A stretch of DNA of 64,000 nt from Bacteroidales bacterium (GCA_017541145.1 JAFXZT010000150.1:42483-106482); one strand, 5' to 3'. Positions 27,470-37,130 are shown, counted from the first letter of the stretch. Translations and numbers: made by a program. The notes: generated from the letters alone by a model not told the origin.

Positions 27470-29319
27470 TTGAAGAGTATGATGTGATTGTGGTAGGAGC
27501 GGGACATGCCGGATGTGAGGCTGCTCATGCTTCTGCTAAACTTGGTGTGAAAACTTTGTTGATTACAATGGATATGGCTAAGTTTGGTCAGATGTCTTGT
27601 AATCCTGCTATAGGCGGTATCGCGAAGGGACAAATTGTAAGAGAAATTGATGCTTTGGGCGGCTTAACCGGTATTGTTACGGATATGAGTTCTATTCAAT
27701 TTCGTATGCTTAACCGCTCGAAAGGTCCAGCGATGTGGTCGCCGCGCTCTCAATGTGATCGTGTGAAATTCACCGAAAATTGGAGAAGTCTTCTTGAAAA
27801 AGTTCCGAATTTATATTTTTGGCAAGATACTGTAAAATCTATTACGGTTGAAAATGATAAAGTTGTTGGAATTGAAACTGTTTTTGGCGTACAATTTAAG
27901 TGCTCAAAAGTTGTAATTACGGCCGGAACTTTCTTGAACGGATTGATGCATGTTGGAACAAATCAATATGTCGGCGGTAGGATAGGGGAGATTCCTGCGA
28001 AGGGTTTGACTGAAGTTCTTGTTCAAAAAGGTATTTCTACTGCAAGAATGAAGACCGGAACGCCTGCCAGAATTGACGGTAGAACCATTGATTTTGCTGC
28101 GATGACTCCTCAAGCCGGTGATGAAAATCCGGATTCTTTCTCTTATATGGCTCATAAAATTCAGAAATTGCCGCAGAGAGAATGTTACATTTCTTATACA
28201 AATCCTGCTGTTCATGATGAGTTGAGAAAGGGTTTTGATCGTTCTCCGCTTTTTAATGGTACGATAAAATCTACTGGTCCGAGATATTGTCCTTCTGTGG
28301 AAACTAAGATTGTTACTTTTGCAGATAAGCAATCTCATCCTGTTTTCCTTGAACCGGAAGGAGTGGATACTTGTGAATATTATTTAAACGGATTCTCGTC
28401 GTCTTTACCTTTTGAAGTTCAATATGCGGCAATTCGTTTGATTCCGGGTTTGGAACATGCTAAAATTTTCCGTCCGGGATATGCTATTGAATACGATTAT
28501 TTCGATCCTACACAGTTGAATCATACACTTGAATCCAAATTAGTACATGGCGTTTATTTCGCCGGACAGGTGAATGGTACTACCGGATATGAGGAAGCAG
28601 CGTGTCAAGGCTTGATGGCTGGTATTAATGCAGCGTTGAGTTTCTTGAAAAAAGAGCCGTTTGTTTTGTCTCGAAAGGATGCTTATATCGGTGTTTTGAT
28701 TGATGATTTGGTTACGAAAGGTGTTGACGAACCGTATAGGATGTTTACTTCTCGTTCAGAATATCGTATTTTGTTGCGTCAAGATAATGCTGATGAACGT
28801 TTAACTGAGCGTGCTTTTAAGCTCGGTTTGGTGGATCAAGAGCGTTATGATTATTTTATTAACAAGAAGCATAATGTAGAACGGTTGTTGGATTACTGTA
28901 AAAATACATCTGTTTCATGTGAAAAAATTAATCCGTATATTGAAAGTAAGGGTGGTACTCCGCTTGTTCAAGGCAATAAATTGTCTGCGATTATTCTTCG
29001 TACAGAAGTTGTGATGGAAGAATTAAAGGAGTTGTTTCCGTTTTTCAAGCGATTCAATCATTACGAAATTGAATCAGCAGAAATCAAAATTAAGTACCAA
29101 GGTTATATCGATAGGGAAGAGGCTACGGCGGAAAAACTTTCAAGATTGGATTATGTGAAGATTCCTGAACAGATGGATTTCAATTCGATTTTGTCGTTGT
29201 CTACAGAAGCGCGTCAGAAATTATCGAAGATCAGACCTGCAAATATTGGTCAGGCATCGCGTATTCCGGGGGTTAGTCCGTCTGATATTAATACTCTTTT
29301 GATTCATCTTGGACGTTGA
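27466..29319 (+). CDS. mnmG: tRNA uridine-5-carboxymethylaminomethyl modification enzyme
   Basis: MnmG (GidA) works with MnmE to modify U34 of tRNAs using FAD and methylene-THF. The 617-aa protein has the FAD-binding motif [19 protein letters not shown] near the N-terminus, [11 protein letters not shown] and the family segment [17 protein letters not shown]. The C-terminal helical domain is complete. It overlaps the ybeY stop by four bases. In many genomes gidA lies near the origin; here it is about 13 kb away. mnmE is not in the window. Confidence 0.97.
   Translation: MIEEYDVIVVGAGHAGCEAAHASAKLGVKTLLITMDMAKFGQMSCNPAIGGIAKGQIVREIDALGGLTGIVTDMSSIQFRMLNRSKGPAMWSPRSQCDRVKFTENWRSLLEKVPNLYFWQDTVKSITVENDKVVGIETVFGVQFKCSKVVITAGTFLNGLMHVGTNQYVGGRIGEIPAKGLTEVLVQKGISTARMKTGTPARIDGRTIDFAAMTPQAGDENPDSFSYMAHKIQKLPQRECYISYTNPAVHDELRKGFDRSPLFNGTIKSTGPRYCPSVETKIVTFADKQSHPVFLEPEGVDTCEYYLNGFSSSLPFEVQYAAIRLIPGLEHAKIFRPGYAIEYDYFDPTQLNHTLESKLVHGVYFAGQVNGTTGYEEAACQGLMAGINAALSFLKKEPFVLSRKDAYIGVLIDDLVTKGVDEPYRMFTSRSEYRILLRQDNADERLTERAFKLGLVDQERYDYFINKKHNVERLLDYCKNTSVSCEKINPYIESKGGTPLVQGNKLSAIILRTEVVMEELKELFPFFKRFNHYEIESAEIKIKYQGYIDREEATAEKLSRLDYVKIPEQMDFNSILSLSTEARQKLSKIRPANIGQASRIPGVSPSDINTLLIHLGR
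28911..28926. promoter_or_regulatory. parS-like site
   Basis: TGTTTCATGTGAAAAA matches 14 of 16 bases of the parS consensus and lies inside mnmG. Confidence 0.4.
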
Positions 29320-29335
29320 TGTTTCTTGTGAAACT
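29320..29335. promoter_or_regulatory. parS-like site (weaker)
   Basis: TGTTTCTTGTGAAACT begins immediately after the mnmG stop. It keeps intact GTTTC and GAAAC arms and matches 13 of 16 consensus bases. Confidence 0.35.
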
Positions 29336-29671
29336 CTGGAAAAATGAATTTTAAAATATGATTTTTATTCAAGAATTTGTGGTTTATTCAATAAAATTTT
29401 GTTGAATAATTCTGCAAATTCTTTTGCTTTTTTAGATTTATACTTCTGATATTTGTTATATTTTTGAAATATGAAGTGCGATGTTTTGTAGGATTATTTC
29501 GTGAAAATTTGCAGATTTTGTTTGAAAATTTTGTATGGTTTCACGGGTAACAATGAAATGTTAAAGTCTGAAAAATGAAAATTATATTTTAGTTTTTTAC
29601 TTTTATTGGGTTAAAATAAGTAAAAATACTGTCGGTTTTGTTGTTGTAAAAATGTTTAAAAAGTAGAAATT
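29336..29671. other. AT-rich spacer between mnmG and uvrC
   Basis: No gene is seen. It holds a hairpin at 29384-29409 (TTATTCAA with TTGAATAA, 10-nt loop) that could be a weak mnmG terminator. A parS-like site of 13/16 matches lies at 29537-29552 (GGTTTCACGGGTAACA). A partial GTGAAAA half-site lies near 29501. Confidence 0.5.
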
Positions 29672-31516
29672 ATGGAGCAAGGTACTCTTGAATATAAAGT
29701 AAAAACGTTACCATTTTCGCCGGGAGTTTATAATTTTCTTGATGAAAATGGCACTGTTATTTATGTCGGTAAAGCCAAGAATTTGCGAAATCGTGTGTCG
29801 TCATATTTTCGTGAAAAGAATCAAAAAGGTAAAACGGGAATACTTGTGCGACATATTAAAGATCTTTTGCATATTTGTGTTGAAACGGAAACTGATGCAC
29901 TTTTGCTTGAAAATAAACTTATTAAACAATTTCAACCTCGGTATAATATTCTTCTGAAGGATGATAAAACTTATCCTTGGATTTGTATTTCCAACGAAGA
30001 TTATCCCCGCGTGTTTTTTACAAGACGCAAAACAAATGATGGCGGCTCATATTTCGGACCGTATACTTCTGTGGTTACGATGCGAAATATTTTGGATATG
30101 ATTCGTCGGTTATTTCGTTTGCGTACTTGCAGAACTTCGTTTACCGAACAATCTGTGAGGAAAGGTAAGCATGATGTTTGTCTCGATTATCATATTAAAA
30201 ATTGTTGCGCTCCTTGTATTGGAGAAATTTCAAAAGATGAGTACAATGTTTATATCGGACATATTCGTAAAATTTTGAGCGGTAAAGCCACCGAAGTTCT
30301 CAATATTTTGAAGTCGGAAATGATGAAATTTGCCGAAAATCTTGAGTTTGAAAAGGCTCAAGTTCTAAAAGAAAAATACGATGTTTTGGCGACATATCAT
30401 GCAAAAAATGTAATCTCTTTGCATATTCCGAATACTGTTGAGGTGTTTTCATTGTTACACGACGAAACTGATGATTTTTATTACGTGAATTTTATGAAAG
30501 TTTCTGACAGTATAATTCTCCGTTCTTTCACTCGTGAAATCAAAGCCAGGGTTGACGAAGACGAAAAAGATATTCTTACAACAACTCTTACTGACATTCA
30601 TTTTTCGGATTTGAATATTGGTGATGATGCCGATGAATTGATTTTGCCTTTTGAAATTGATTTTGATTTCAACAACATGAAAGTTACCGTACCGAAATTC
30701 GGCGATAAAAAACAGTTGCTTGATTGGTCGCTTAGAAATTGCAAACTTTTTATGGCAGAGCAACAAAAACAGCGTTCGTTAATTGATCCTGACAAATCTG
30801 TAAATGTTCTTATGAATAGAATGCAAAAGGATTTGCAACTTGACGTAGAACCTCGTCATATTGAATGTTTTGATAATTCAAATATACAAGGTACTAATCC
30901 GGTTTCATCCTGTGTTGTATTTTGCAACGGAAAACCATACAAAAGAGATTACCGTTTGTTCAACGTGAAAACTGTAGTAGGGGCGGATGATTTCGCTACC
31001 ATGAGAGAGGTTATTTACCGCCGTTATAAGCGACTTTCCGACGAAGCCAAGCCGTTGCCTCAACTTATAGTTGTTGACGGTGGAAAAGGCCAATTACGGT
31101 GCGCTGCCGAGACTTTAAAAGCTCTCGGTTTATTCGATAAAATAGCTGTTATCGGCATTGCTAAACGTCTTGAAGAAATATTCTATCCGGATGACCCGAT
31201 TCCGCTCTATTTGGACAAAAATTCGCCCACTTTAAAGGTTATTCAGCATCTTCGTGACGAGGCGCATAGATTTGGTATTACGTTTCACAGAAACAAGCGT
31301 TCAAAAGGTATGATTCATTCGGTACTCGAAGACATTCCCGGAGTGGGAGACAAGACGATTGCAAAATTGCTTTCTACTTTCGGATCGGTGAAAGTAATTT
31401 CCGAGACTCCGTTGCTCGAACTTCAAAAAATTGTGAATTTGGATAAGGCTGTAAAAATTTGGGAACATTTTCATGGTTCTACCGATCAAATTTTGGACGG
31501 AAAATCTGACGAGTAA
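29672..31516 (+). CDS. uvrC: UvrABC system protein C
   Basis: UvrC makes both incisions in nucleotide excision repair. The 614-aa protein has an N-terminal GIY-YIG nuclease domain (SPGVYNFLDENGTVIYVGKA, then NLRNRVSSYF), a Cys-containing region, a UVR motif around residues 205-240 (MKFAENLEFEKAQVLKEKYD) and an RNase H-like nuclease domain (ECFDNSNIQGTNPVSSCVVF, VVDGGKGQL). It ends in helix-hairpin-helix motifs (LEDIPGVGDKTIAKLLSTFG). It stands alone between two long AT-rich spacers. Confidence 0.97.
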   Translation: MEQGTLEYKVKTLPFSPGVYNFLDENGTVIYVGKAKNLRNRVSSYFREKNQKGKTGILVRHIKDLLHICVETETDALLLENKLIKQFQPRYNILLKDDKTYPWICISNEDYPRVFFTRRKTNDGGSYFGPYTSVVTMRNILDMIRRLFRLRTCRTSFTEQSVRKGKHDVCLDYHIKNCCAPCIGEISKDEYNVYIGHIRKILSGKATEVLNILKSEMMKFAENLEFEKAQVLKEKYDVLATYHAKNVISLHIPNTVEVFSLLHDETDDFYYVNFMKVSDSIILRSFTREIKARVDEDEKDILTTTLTDIHFSDLNIGDDADELILPFEIDFDFNNMKVTVPKFGDKKQLLDWSLRNCKLFMAEQQKQRSLIDPDKSVNVLMNRMQKDLQLDVEPRHIECFDNSNIQGTNPVSSCVVFCNGKPYKRDYRLFNVKTVVGADDFATMREVIYRRYKRLSDEAKPLPQLIVVDGGKGQLRCAAETLKALGLFDKIAVIGIAKRLEEIFYPDDPIPLYLDKNSPTLKVIQHLRDEAHRFGITFHRNKRSKGMIHSVLEDIPGVGDKTIAKLLSTFGSVKVISETPLLELQKIVNLDKAVKIWEHFHGSTDQILDGKSDE

Positions 31517-32215
31517 TTTTTTTTCAAAATTTTCGGACTTTTTCTCAAAATTCTTCTAAAATCTTCAAATTTCAGATAATTTGTTTTTTATAAATAAATT
31601 GCTGAGTTTGAAGATTTTGCATTGATAATTTGCTGTAAATAACTAAATCTCTTTGCTGTCAAAATTTTCTTTCTTTACAAGTATTAAAGCTGTTTTACGG
31701 AAATTGAGTTATCGTTCAAAATATACGAGCTTGATTTTTTCATTTTTTCTTTCGTGATTTTTTACATCGATTTTTTTTGTGATGTTACATCGTGAAACAT
31801 CACATCTGAAAAATTTCAAAAAATTTAGATTCTACAGTTTCGGAAATTGCAAACCATCGGAAAAAAATTTTTTGATTTGAAAATATTGAATCATAAAAAT
31901 AATTCTTCAATAGAAAATATCTTTTTCTAAAAACGATAAATTATTTTTTTTGTAGAAGCTCTGATTTTATTTTCACCTTGCGAACATTTTTTTTTCAACT
32001 GATTAAACGATTAAAACGAAAATTTTTTCTCAATGTTGATTTTAATTTCTTTTCGGAAATTTAAAATACGATTTTTTCAGAATACAAATTACCGGAAATA
32101 TTATTAGTTTAAAATTCGTAAAAAAATCATAAATCGAAGATTATGATTTTTGGGGTTTTGATTATTTTATTTGTTTAATTCGGTGATAATTAAAAAATTA
32201 GTTGATTTTAGACGC
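31517..32215. other. 775-bp AT-rich spacer downstream of uvrC (most of it)
   Basis: No credible gene is found on either strand. Visible structure: an 8-bp stem GTGATGTT/AACATCAC at 31779-31786 and 31796-31803 whose loop holds a CGTGAAAC half-site; a direct repeat TTACATCG at 31762-31769 and 31785-31792; and a perfect 11-bp hairpin at 32122-32132/32141-32151 with a T-rich end. Homopolymer runs of A and T are frequent. It could hold an unrecognised small RNA or simply be decayed sequence. Confidence 0.4.
32122..32151. terminator. perfect hairpin, possible terminator
   Basis: An 11-bp perfect A/T-rich stem (AAAAATCATAA with TTATGATTTTT) has an 8-nt loop. It is terminator-like in both directions, but the stem is weak and no gene ends directly next to it. 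Confidence 0.35.
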
Positions 32216-32246
32216 AAAAAAAAAGACCGGCTCGAAAGTCGGTCTT
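32216..32246 (-). terminator. terminator of the SiaC-like gene
   Basis: A 10-bp stem (32223-32232 with 32237-32246, one G-U pair) has the tetraloop CGAA. Nine A residues at 32216-32224 give a U-tract in minus-strand RNA. It lies 46 bp after the stop of the SiaC-like gene. Confidence 0.8.
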
Positions 32247-32291
32247 ACTACTCAAAAATCAAACGTACAAGGAAAAACAAAAAAAATCTTT

Positions 32292-32684
32292 CTAGGTGAA
32301 TACTACTGAATATCCAATTTTGTTGAAAGGCAACATTAGTAATTCAGAATATTCTTGACCTGTTTGTTGCATATCTTCATCATCTTCAGGATAATACCAA
32401 TTTAATACTACATCATTACCGTTTTTGTATAATGTCTCGAATTTGGTGAATATTTCGAGCAAAATCTTACTGCTCGCAGTATTAAAATAGTCCAACTTCA
32501 AGTTTAAGACTGTTTTACTGCAAGGATTTTTGCTATATTCGTCGATCCATTCTACTACCGGACTGTAAAACGCTGTTACATCCGATGGAAATGATTTGCC
32601 TGTGAATTCACAAACACCTGTTGCAGGATCCATATCGATGCCAGGTGTATCTACAGTTGCTTCTAATTGTATGTGTTCTATCAT
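32292..32684 (-). CDS. SiaC-like (DUF1987) regulatory phosphoprotein
   Basis: The 130-aa protein resembles the DUF1987/SiaC family: TPGIDMDPATGVCEFTGKS near the N-terminus, then YFNTASSKILLEIF, the Thr/Ser stretch that is the likely phosphorylation region. In Pseudomonas, SiaC is phosphorylated by the kinase SiaB, dephosphorylated by SiaA, and activates a diguanylate cyclase in biofilm control. No SiaA, SiaB or GGDEF protein is adjacent, so its partners lie elsewhere. It has its own terminator. Confidence 0.82.
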   Translation of the reverse strand: MIEHIQLEATVDTPGIDMDPATGVCEFTGKSFPSDVTAFYSPVVEWIDEYSKNPCSKTVLNLKLDYFNTASSKILLEIFTKFETLYKNGNDVVLNWYYPEDDEDMQQTGQEYSELLMLPFNKIGYSVVFT

Positions 32685-32777
32685 GGCTTTTGGAGTTTTT
32701 GCTTATTTCTAATCTATGTTATACGCTTTTGTTTATAACACAAATTATGCCGAACTATGCAGGTTTACAATTTATTT

Positions 32778-33164
32778 TTAAAAATTGTTGGTATTTACTA
32801 TGCTATTGACTTCATGTGTTTTGTCATTGAGGCAAAACTTGATTTTTATGTCTTCGCTCGCAATTTCTTTCGGAACAGCATAATAGTAAACTACCGTAGC
32901 TCTTCTTGTGTGATTGTCAAACTCTATTTTGGTTGACGAATCGCTATTCGCGCCTGCTATGTCCGGTATTGCAATAAACTCACTGATTTGTGATGGCGAA
33001 TACAAATTTATCGTATAGCATATCATTTTGCCTTTGTATGAATTGATAACGTTGATATCTTTTATCTTAATTGTCGGATTATCAAATGTTAGCAACTCGT
33101 TAGATTGATACGCAAACGTTAAAAATACAATCGTTACTATTATAATCAACAAATTTACTTTCAT
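32778..33164 (-). CDS. uncharacterised exported or membrane-anchored protein
   Basis: I do not recognise this product. From the ATG at 33164 it is 128 aa, with one N-terminal hydrophobic segment (NLLIIIVTIVFLTFAYQ), a signal peptide or anchor, and a short beta-rich extracytoplasmic domain. An upstream in-frame ATG at 33200 exists, but a -7-like element (TACATTTG on minus, 33205-33212) would start transcription at about that point. The inner start also gives a normal signal sequence. It lies upstream of the SiaC-like gene on the same strand, 93 bp apart. Confidence 0.6.
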   Translation of the reverse strand: MKVNLLIIIVTIVFLTFAYQSNELLTFDNPTIKIKDINVINSYKGKMICYTINLYSPSQISEFIAIPDIAGANSDSSTKIEFDNHTRRATVVYYYAVPKEIASEDIKIKFCLNDKTHEVNSIVNTNNF

Positions 33165-33204
33165 ACTTTTGACAACATTTACGTGAACATCAACTTTCAC
33201 GGCT

Positions 33205-33212
33205 CAAATGTA
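33205..33212 (-). promoter_or_regulatory. -7 element for the gene at 32778-33164
   Basis: Minus-strand TACATTTG fits TAnnTTTG. The -33 element is not clear. Its position favours the downstream start codon at 33164. Confidence 0.4.
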
Positions 33213-33382
33213 TAAAAATTTTTAATATAAAGCAATACTTTAAAAAAAATTTTTTTTTTTTGCTTTTCTTTCTTCGCTTGCCTTATTTTAACTAATTTGT
33301 TGATTTTAAATTTGTTGATTTATTTTAATTGAATTTTTCAACGAATTTTAATGCAATATCAATGCCAACAATTTTTATTTTT

Positions 33383-35044
33383 TTAATTATTAAATACTTT
33401 TTTGTAGAGATTTGCGTCGTTTAAAACGTTTTTTGCTTGCTCTACAAATTTATCATGTCTCAAATTGTATTTCAAAACGCCTTCTTTGTAGTAATATCTT
33501 GTGATGATTTCTGACGATATTGCTGTTTTTATTTGGTTTTGATACTTTTGAAACTCTTGTTGTTTTTGTTTTTCTAATGATGTTTTGATGTTTGTAATAT
33601 TTGTTTTGATGTTTGCATCGCTATATTCTCTTGAAATTGCTTCTTGTAATTCTTCAAGTATTGCGTCTGACTCTGACTGATAATCAAACAGCTTGTTGCC
33701 TGCAAATATTTTGAAATCTGACATCTCTGCATCGCTTAGCTCAAATTTGTCGGGTTGGGCGATTTCAGCGTGATTTTGCTTGTATTTGGTGGCGTAATTG
33801 AAGATTATATTTTTTGCTATCAAGTTTTCGGCAATCAAACTCAATGTATCGCTGTTTACTGTAATATCCGGCAAAATTCCGCCTGCATCTTTTACCAATC
33901 TTCCGTTTTTGGTTTTGAATGTTCTGTTCTGAGTTTCAGCTATTTGTGTAGCTTTTCCGGTGGAATCTTTGTGCGAATAATCCAATTTTTGTATACATCT
34001 GCCTGACGGGATGTAATATTTTGCGGTTGTGATTTTCAGTTTGGAATTGTAGACCATATCTTTTGTGGTCTGTACCAAACCTTTTCCGTATGTTTTTTCT
34101 CCGATAATTACCGCTCTGTCAAGATCTTGCAATGCTCCTGAAACAATTTCTGACGCAGAAGCCGATTGCCCGTTTACGAGTACTACGATTGGCATTTTTG
34201 TATCAATCGGCGAATTTTCGGCTTTAAAAGCTTTGTTCCATTGTTCTACCCGGCCTTTCATTTCTACGATGTTTTCGCCTTTGTTTACAAACAAGTTTAC
34301 GATATTTACGGCTTCTATCAAAAGTCCGCCCGGATTGTTTCTTAGGTCAAGTATCAGATTTTCAATCTTTTGCTCGTTTTTTAATTTCAAAAATGCAGAT
34401 TTTACTTCTTTTGAACAATTTTCTGTAAAACTTGATAAACAGATGTATCCGGTTTTGTCGGAAATTTTGCCGTAATATGTTACTGAATTTTCTTTTACCA
34501 TTGCGCGTTTTACATTGTAATTGCTTACTTTGGAGTAACGCTCTATTGTAAAAGTTGCCATTGTGCCGGGTTCGCCTTTCATCAACATCCCAATTTCGTC
34601 GTTGGTTTTGTTTTTGATGTCTTTGTCGTTGATTTTCAGAATTTTGTCTCCAATCAAAAGTCCTGCTTTGTCTGCGGGAGAATCTTTGAAGATTTCTACG
34701 ATTTGATAATCACCGTCTTGTTTTACGATTTCTGCACCGATTCCTGCGTATTCTCCGGTGTTGATAAACATCACATCTTCTACCAATGATTCTGGATAGT
34801 AAACTGTGTATGGATCAAGCTTTTTCAGCATTTCATCCATAGCATTTTTTATCAGTTCACCGCTTGATACTTCGTCTACGTAGAGTATCCTGATATCGCG
34901 CATCAATGTATGGAAGATTTCGAGATTTTTGATTAGTTCAAAATCGTCGTTGTCATCTTTTGTAAAACTTGAAAATCCTATTATAAGTCCCGCCAACGGA
35001 ACTAACAACAGGTTTTTAAAATTAAATATTTTTCTGTTTTTCAT
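33383..35044 (-). CDS. S41-family C-terminal processing protease
   Basis: The 553-aa protein has an N-terminal hydrophobic anchor (NLLLVPLAGLIIGFSSF), a PDZ domain (about residues 95-175; GIGAEIV, SPADKAGLLIGDKILKIN) and the S41 catalytic core. NGQSASASEI carries the likely catalytic Ser and GEKTYGKGLVQT the catalytic Lys. NLILDLRNNPGGLL is the typical core strand. CtpA/Prc-type proteases trim or degrade periplasmic proteins. It sits 35 bp downstream of the acidic protein gene at 35080-35550, on the same strand. Confidence 0.93.
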   Translation of the reverse strand: MKNRKIFNFKNLLLVPLAGLIIGFSSFTKDDNDDFELIKNLEIFHTLMRDIRILYVDEVSSGELIKNAMDEMLKKLDPYTVYYPESLVEDVMFINTGEYAGIGAEIVKQDGDYQIVEIFKDSPADKAGLLIGDKILKINDKDIKNKTNDEIGMLMKGEPGTMATFTIERYSKVSNYNVKRAMVKENSVTYYGKISDKTGYICLSSFTENCSKEVKSAFLKLKNEQKIENLILDLRNNPGGLLIEAVNIVNLFVNKGENIVEMKGRVEQWNKAFKAENSPIDTKMPIVVLVNGQSASASEIVSGALQDLDRAVIIGEKTYGKGLVQTTKDMVYNSKLKITTAKYYIPSGRCIQKLDYSHKDSTGKATQIAETQNRTFKTKNGRLVKDAGGILPDITVNSDTLSLIAENLIAKNIIFNYATKYKQNHAEIAQPDKFELSDAEMSDFKIFAGNKLFDYQSESDAILEELQEAISREYSDANIKTNITNIKTSLEKQKQQEFQKYQNQIKTAISSEIITRYYYKEGVLKYNLRHDKFVEQAKNVLNDANLYKKVFNN

Positions 35045-35079
35045 GTATGTTAGCTTTTGTTAGTTACATCTTTTGTTTA

Positions 35080-35550
35080 CTATTCTTCCGGCTCGTCGTC
35101 GTCCCAATATTCAAGTTGTATTGTTGACAATCCTTCTTCATCGAATATCGCCATCAATCCCAAATCATCGTAGTACAAAAATCTTTCTTTTGTATCTTGA
35201 TCTACTTGAATATCTGCATCGGCTGCTTTCAATGATTTTGTGTATTTTACAAATTGCTGTTCTGTATCTCCAAAATGTATTTTGTTGTCCAATGTGTATT
35301 CCGGATTTGTACAAAGCAGCGATGTTAATCTGTAGACATCTTCACCATTTTCGTCGTCGTCTTCAAAAAGTTCGAGTGTAAAATCTGTAAGGATGTTGTC
35401 GTAAAACATCGTAAGGATTTTGTCATCGCCGTTTTCTTCGGTTTCTTCTTCGTCGGGTTTGCCGATGAGTTCGATAATTTCGTTGCGGGTCATGCCAAAT
35501 TTTATCGGACCTAATCCTTGTCCGATAACCAAGTTGCTGATTTTGTTCAT
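35080..35550 (-). CDS. uncharacterised acidic protein
   Basis: The 156-aa product is not assigned. It starts MNKISNLVIGQGLGPIKFGM and continues TRNEIIELIGKPDEEE, a pattern I associate with Bacteroidota hypothetical proteins and SmpA/BamE-like repeats (IKFGMT...IIELIGKPD). The protein is strongly acidic (EEETEENGDD, FEDDDENGED, WDDDEPEE) and has no signal peptide or membrane segment, so it is probably cytoplasmic. Its gene lies between recO and the S41 protease gene on the same strand. Confidence 0.7.
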   Translation of the reverse strand: MNKISNLVIGQGLGPIKFGMTRNEIIELIGKPDEEETEENGDDKILTMFYDNILTDFTLELFEDDDENGEDVYRLTSLLCTNPEYTLDNKIHFGDTEQQFVKYTKSLKAADADIQVDQDTKERFLYYDDLGLMAIFDEEGLSTIQLEYWDDDEPEE

Positions 35551-35582
35551 TTTTATTTTGATTTATTTTAATTTTTTGTTTG

Positions 35583-36305
35583 TTAATGATATACTGCTTG
35601 TAATACTTCCAAACTTTTTATTGTATTCAAAGTATCAAACCTGTATCTGTAATAATCAATTATTTTTTCCAGCAGATAACTTCGTCCTGCGCCGTTGAGT
35701 TCGATGCTATCAACTGTCGTGATGTCAGTATCCAAAATTCTGCTGAAAATTTCGGAATACGGTTCGCGAATTATATGTGGACTTCCCGGATTGTCTACTG
35801 TAAATGCAGATTTTGAGATGTCAAAACAGTCTGAAAATTTCGAATATCTGTTGATTGGATAAAATCCGATGTATTTTGCCAATTGCATAAGGAATTTCAA
35901 GTGGAAATTGTATCCTTTGTAATCCGGATCGTCCAATATTTTCAGACTTGTAGTGATATAATCAAACATCTCTGAATTTTCTTCCGAGAAGGTCAAAATT
36001 TTTCCCAACACTTCTGCAAGAAACATCGCCGTTGACATCTTGGCAGTATTAAAAGGTATTGTTGCGTAGGTGTACGACGGCGAAATTTTCGTAATTTTTT
36101 TGATATTGGAATTGCTTCCGCTGTATTCTATTTCGTTTTGAAAAAGTGGTTGGCAGTATGGTAACACCGAGTTTTTGTAACGCGATACGGGAATTACTGC
36201 TGAAAATGACATCCTGCCGTTTTCTCTGCTGAATGTATTTATCATCAGTTTGTTGTCCCCGTATTTGTTGTACTGAAGAATTATGGCTTCGGTTTTTTCT
36301 GTCAT
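35583..36305 (-). CDS. recO: DNA repair protein RecO
   Basis: RecO anneals DNA and helps load RecA in the RecFOR pathway. The 240-aa protein has the N-terminal OB-fold start TEKTEAIILQYNKYGDNKLM and the following ENGRMSFSAVIPVSR. A C-terminal helical domain follows, without the zinc-binding cysteines seen in some other phyla. The length is typical. The ATG overlaps by one base the stop of the upstream lipoprotein gene (TAATG on minus), so the two are probably translationally coupled. Confidence 0.9.
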   Translation of the reverse strand: MTEKTEAIILQYNKYGDNKLMINTFSRENGRMSFSAVIPVSRYKNSVLPYCQPLFQNEIEYSGSNSNIKKITKISPSYTYATIPFNTAKMSTAMFLAEVLGKILTFSEENSEMFDYITTSLKILDDPDYKGYNFHLKFLMQLAKYIGFYPINRYSKFSDCFDISKSAFTVDNPGSPHIIREPYSEIFSRILDTDITTVDSIELNGAGRSYLLEKIIDYYRYRFDTLNTIKSLEVLQAVYH

Positions 36306-37054
36306 TATTCTTTGCTGTATTTCAATTCGATGTTGTAGACATCCACGTGTTTGTTTTCTGTTCCCGTAGAATGATCCAATACCCAGCCGGACAACATCTT
36401 GAGTTGTTTTTGTTCGTTGGTTTTTATTTTTACAACGTAGCTGTGTCGCTGTCCGTCTTTTTCTACTCCGAATGTTGATTGCTGATCGTATGTATCGTCG
36501 GTATATTTTGCCATGATTGTAATTCTCGGATTTACAGTTTTGTCGTCGCTGTAATAAATCATGTCAGCTGTTAATGTATATGTACCGTGCAATGAATCAG
36601 GAATTTCAAAACTGATTGTTTCTGTATTTCCGTCCAAAGGCAATCTCCAATCTTTTTTCAAATTCCAAATATCGTTGGTGTCTTTTGCGTTCAACGAATC
36701 TTGCATTTGTTTTTTCAGTTCTTCGTATTGCTCTTCTTTTTGTGCAACAATTTTCATTTCTTCGGTGTACAATTCCTGAAATTTCTCCGGATTATCAACG
36801 TACCATTGTATGGTTTTGATAAAATCTTCTCTTGATATTCCGTATTTTTTGAAAATATGATTGTAATAGGATAACGAATCGTTGTTGAGTCTGTTGTCGT
36901 TGAATCCTGCTACTTGTATTATTGCATCTGTACGGTGAGTTTCGTAGATTATTTCTGCAAATTCTTTTATCGGAATATCCGGTTCGGGTTCCGAACATGC
37001 CGCAAGTATTCCGATTCCTATAATTGTAAGAAATCTCAAATTTTTGTATCTCAT
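36305..37054 (-). CDS. DUF4296-like lipoprotein
   Basis: From the ATG at 37054 the product is 249 aa with a lipoprotein signal ending ILAAC (Cys20). The upstream ATG at 37081 would add nine charged residues before the signal and is less likely. The N-terminal helical part (IKEFAEIIYETHRTDAIIQ, then YGISREDFIKTIQWYVDNPE) resembles DUF4296. A beta-sandwich-like C-terminal region follows. A near-consensus -7 (one mismatch) lies at 37079-37086 on minus. It heads a lipoprotein-recO pair. The function is unknown. Confidence 0.75.
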   Translation of the reverse strand: MRYKNLRFLTIIGIGILAACSEPEPDIPIKEFAEIIYETHRTDAIIQVAGFNDNRLNNDSLSYYNHIFKKYGISREDFIKTIQWYVDNPEKFQELYTEEMKIVAQKEEQYEELKKQMQDSLNAKDTNDIWNLKKDWRLPLDGNTETISFEIPDSLHGTYTLTADMIYYSDDKTVNPRITIMAKYTDDTYDQQSTFGVEKDGQRHSYVVKIKTNEQKQLKMLSGWVLDHSTGTENKHVDVYNIELKYSKE

Positions 37055-37122
37055 CTCTTTATGTTTTCTAATTTGTAGCAAAGTAAAATATTTTCCTCCG
37101 CTTAATTGTTAAAAAAATACTA

Positions 37123-37130
37123 TAATTTTG
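37123..37130 (+). promoter_or_regulatory. -7 element for mqnC
   Basis: TAATTTTG lies 22 bp before the mqnC ATG. A -33 TTTG at the proper distance is not clear. Confidence 0.4.

Noticed and set aside
31784..31799. Candidate parS site around CGTGAAACA in the uvrC spacer
   Set aside because: Only the right half matches; the left half aligns poorly, so it is at most a half-site.
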